A stretch of 52,400 nucleotides of DNA from Clostridia bacterium (lineage in GTDB: Bacteria; Bacillota_A; Clostridia; Christensenellales; Aristaeellaceae). A program made the position numbers and the translations under genes. The stretch covers positions 1 through 52,400 of the forward strand of contig JAFQEB010000141.1 of NCBI GenBank assembly GCA_017399225.1. Reading direction: 5' to 3'. Below, one piece after another: positions 50,457 to 52,400 of the stretch. A model generated the notes under the pieces. The model did no database searches, was not told the DNA's origin, and saw only the letters and a program-made list of their open reading frames with translations. Numbering within the stretch: position 1 is the first letter of the stretch; each line of letters starts with the position of its first letter.

Positions 50457-50938
50457 TCCGCCCCTCCTCCTGTCCAGTCGGGCATAAGCTCCCGCAGTTC
50501 CTCCAGCGTGTACAGCTCCAGCGCCACATCGTTGGGCAGGCAGAGGATCATGTTCTGCAGCACGCGGCTCTTCCGGTTCTCCAGGTTGACCTCCCCCTGC
50601 AGCACGCAATTCTGATTCTCGCAGGTGGATTCAGCCATGCGGATGCTGTCCGCAGTGACTTCAATGACATTCACGCACCCGTCGCGGCTGATCGTGAACC
50701 GGCCATCTGCCGCCAGGGGGATCGGTTCATAGGTACTCCCTGCGGCAGTCACGACCAGATAGGCCTGCGCAGCCCCCTCAGACGACGGCGCACCCGCCAG
50801 CTCGCCGGCATTGGGCTTCACCTCCCGGGGCGTCAGCCTGACCGCCACAACCGCAAGCAGGATCAGCAGCAAGGCCGCCGCGATCACCAGCGCATTCCTG
50901 CCCCGGCCTTCCGCGAGGTTCCGTTCCGACAGTTTCAT
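50453..50938 (-). CDS. NusG domain II-like extracytoplasmic protein
   Basis: 161 residues. N-terminal membrane helix (NALVIAAALLLILLAVVAVRL) followed outside by a small beta domain: YLVVTAAGSTYEPIPLAADG, the paired Cys motif CENQNC, GEVNLENRKSRVLQNMILCL and an acidic C-terminus. This is the NusG_II domain found in Gram-positive membrane proteins, unrelated in role to the elongation factor. The two Cys plus Cys in MILCLP and DGCVN may form a disulfide or bind a cofactor. GAAGGAG lies seven bases before the ATG. First gene of a two-gene operon with the Gx transporter. Confidence 0.9.
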   Translation of the reverse strand: MKLSERNLAEGRGRNALVIAAALLLILLAVVAVRLTPREVKPNAGELAGAPSSEGAAQAYLVVTAAGSTYEPIPLAADGRFTISRDGCVNVIEVTADSIRMAESTCENQNCVLQGEVNLENRKSRVLQNMILCLPNDVALELYTLEELRELMPDWTGGGAE

Positions 50939-50968
50939 AATTCAGCTCCTTCAGGAGATATACACCTT

Positions 50969-50998
50969 ATAATACAATGCCTTTGCCCGGTTCGTCAA
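50969..50998 (-). promoter_or_regulatory. Predicted promoter of the NusG-II/Gx operon
   Basis: Minus-strand TTGACG (50993-50998), 18 bp, TATTAT (50969-50974), about 30 bp before the start. Confidence 0.55.
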
Positions 50999-51125
50999 GC
51001 ACATCAGCCGCCGCGCCCCACTCGCGGATAAATGCAGGGAATATCCTCGCTGGCAACTTTTCCACCACATCCGACACGCCCGGGTTTCTCGCCGAAATTT
51101 TCCCGCAAACCCTGCAATTTCCTGC

Positions 51126-51154
51126 TTTACAGACGGCCGCCATTTCAGTATAAT
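51126..51154 (+). promoter_or_regulatory. Predicted promoter of the GMP synthase subunit
   Basis: TTTACA (51126-51131), 17 bp, perfect TATAAT (51149-51154). The leader is only ~60 bases, too short for a known purine riboswitch. Confidence 0.65.
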
Positions 51155-51221
51155 AATTTTGTTAATCTCAAAACCCCGTGCGTAAGATCCCTACTTCGAC
51201 AAGTAACAGGAGGTCTTTCCA

Positions 51222-52217
51222 ATGAGCATTTTTCTCGATAGCATGAAGCGCCCCGACGATATGGTGCGCATCACCACTCCCGAGCTCGCCAAGGCTTTCC
51301 TTGACGAGGTCATCCCCGCTGTGCAGGCGCAGGTGGGCGACAAGAAGGTCCTGCTGGCCCTGTCCGGCGGCGTGGACTCCTCCGTCGTGGCCGCCCTGCT
51401 GGTGAAGGCCATCGGCAAGCAGCTGGCGTGCGTGCACGTCAACCACGGCCTGATGCGCAAGGGCGAGAGCGAGCAGGTCATCGAGGTGTTCCGCAACCAG
51501 ATGGACGCCAACCTCATTTACATCGACGCCACCGACCGCTTCCTGGACAAGCTGGCCGGCGTCAGCGAGCCCGAAAAGAAGCGCAAGATCATCGGCGGCG
51601 AATTCATCGAAGTCTTCGCCGAGGAAGCCGAGAAGCTGGAGGGCGTTGAATTCCTGGCGCAGGGCACCATCTACCCCGACATCCTGGAATCCGACGGCGG
51701 CGTGAAGGCCCACCACAATGTAGGCGGCCTGCCCAACGGCATGACCTTCACCCTCTGCGAGCCCGTGAAGCTGCTCTTCAAGGACGAGGTGCGCGTGGTC
51801 GGCGAGGCCCTGGGCCTGCCCCACGACATGGTGTACCGTCAGCCCTTCCCCGGCCCCGGCCTGGGTGTGCGCTGCCTGGGTGCCATCACCCGCGACCGTC
51901 TGCACGCCCTGCGCGAAGCCGACGCCATCCTCCGCGAGGAGTTTGACATCGCAGGCCTGGCCGGCAAGGTGTGGCAGTACTTCATCTCCGTCCCGGACTT
52001 CAAGTCCGTGGGCGTGCGCGACGGCAAGCGCTACGAGGGCTGGCCGGCCATCATCCGCGCCGTGAACACCACCGACGCCATGACCGCCACCATCGAGGAG
52101 ATCCCCTACGCGCTGCTGCACAAGATCACCGACCGCATCACCCACGAGGTCGAGGGCATCAACCGCGTGGTGATGGATCTCACGCCCAAGCCTATCGGAA
52201 CCATTGAGTGGGAGTAA
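51222..52217 (+). CDS. guaA: GMP synthase ATP-pyrophosphatase subunit (no glutaminase domain)
   Basis: 331 residues. Contains the PP-loop LLALSGGVDSSVVAALLVKA (44-62), VHVNHGLMRKGE, AQGTIYPDILES, the GuaA hallmark YRQPFPGPGLGVR, and the dimerisation-domain end ITHEVEGINRVVMDLTPKPI with terminal IEWE. It adenylates XMP and accepts ammonia to give GMP. Normal bacterial GuaA (~510-520 residues) begins with a ~200-residue class-I glutaminase; here the ATG with AGGAGG eight bases upstream begins directly at the synthetase domain, and no glutaminase frame precedes it. Thus a two-subunit, archaeal-like enzyme, or an ammonia-dependent one. Confidence 0.94.
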   Translation: MSIFLDSMKRPDDMVRITTPELAKAFLDEVIPAVQAQVGDKKVLLALSGGVDSSVVAALLVKAIGKQLACVHVNHGLMRKGESEQVIEVFRNQMDANLIYIDATDRFLDKLAGVSEPEKKRKIIGGEFIEVFAEEAEKLEGVEFLAQGTIYPDILESDGGVKAHHNVGGLPNGMTFTLCEPVKLLFKDEVRVVGEALGLPHDMVYRQPFPGPGLGVRCLGAITRDRLHALREADAILREEFDIAGLAGKVWQYFISVPDFKSVGVRDGKRYEGWPAIIRAVNTTDAMTATIEEIPYALLHKITDRITHEVEGINRVVMDLTPKPIGTIEWE

Positions 52218-52333
52218 CCCAAGAAGTGGCGCAAACCCAGTAAAATCAAGGCGTTCCGAACTTCGGAATCATTGCTGATACTGGTTTGATACTATTTGGG
52301 GTTATTATTCACATAGTAGGAAGACATGAGAAT

Positions 52334-52368
52334 GCCCTCCGAAACGGCAAGTTTCGGAGGGCTGTTTT
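52334..52368 (+). terminator. Rho-independent terminator of guaA
   Basis: Perfect 12-bp stem GCCCTCCGAAAC (52334-52345) / GTTTCGGAGGGC (52351-52362), loop GGCAA, then TGTTTTC. The stretch 52218-52333 otherwise holds only a small CCGAACTTCGG hairpin. Confidence 0.85.
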
Positions 52369-52400
52369 CATGTCTTTATTCTTTTTTACGCCATTCCCGG

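Noticed and set aside
51155..51221. Purine riboswitch before guaA
   Set aside because: Leader of about 60 nt lacks the three-way junction core and is too short.

Overview
The window comes from a GC-rich, low-lipoprotein Clostridia-type Firmicute. This is inferred from strong AGGAGG ribosome-binding sites, the murB-rapZ-whiA-crh gene order, ABC sugar importers lacking their own ATPase, DUF5696 and CotH/VTC proteins, and abundant hairpin-rich intergenic repeats. A gut or rumen Christensenellales-like fibre degrader would fit, but nothing here proves the taxon. No rRNA, tRNA, CRISPR array, transposase or phage gene was seen.

Layout. 1-5.2 kb, minus strand: 5' part of pckA, an orphan sensor kinase co-transcribed behind rarA, and a type-B carboxylesterase with a divergent AraC regulator. 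6.3-11.0 kb, minus: a four-gene set (GT-C-like membrane protein, 71-aa protein, class-3-type lipase, DUF1294 protein) interrupted by repeat islands. 11.7-14.9 kb, minus: three tandem M42 metallopeptidases. 15.2-20.3 kb, plus: a secreted, membrane-anchored CARDB-like protein, a MATE transporter and a GH27 enzyme. 39.9-43.1 kb, minus: murB, rapZ, whiA and a Crh-like HPr paralogue. 43.4-48.5 kb, minus: CotH kinase-like protein, DUF4956 protein and VTC polyphosphate polymerase. 48.8-52.4 kb: a Nudix-GNAT fusion, a NusG-II/Gx pair, and a stand-alone ATP-pyrophosphatase GMP synthase subunit.

The centrepiece is 20.5-39.7 kb. A minus-strand AraC regulator faces a ten-gene plus-strand locus. Half-system 1 is a 1190-aa membrane-anchored substrate-binding protein carrying three carbohydrate-binding-like modules, with two permeases. 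Next come a secreted NHL/TPR protein, a Yip1-like membrane protein and a DUF5696 protein. Half-system 2 is a 717-aa permease with a repetitive ~400-residue extracytoplasmic insertion, a second permease and a 460-aa binding protein. The locus ends with a cytoplasmic GH10-GH43 fusion. No ATPase is encoded, so a shared MsmK-type ATPase elsewhere must power import. I infer uptake of xylan-derived oligosaccharides that are cleaved inside the cell. A well-folded RNA element precedes the second binding protein, and it and the giant permease are the least explained parts of the window.

Intergenic DNA is rich in small repeats: inverted clusters of GAATTC or TGAATA units, hairpin chains abutting stop codons, a 370-bp element with 17-bp terminal inverted repeats, tandem 105-bp and 135-bp duplications, and one palindromic repeat that appears to be translated in frame inside a gene.
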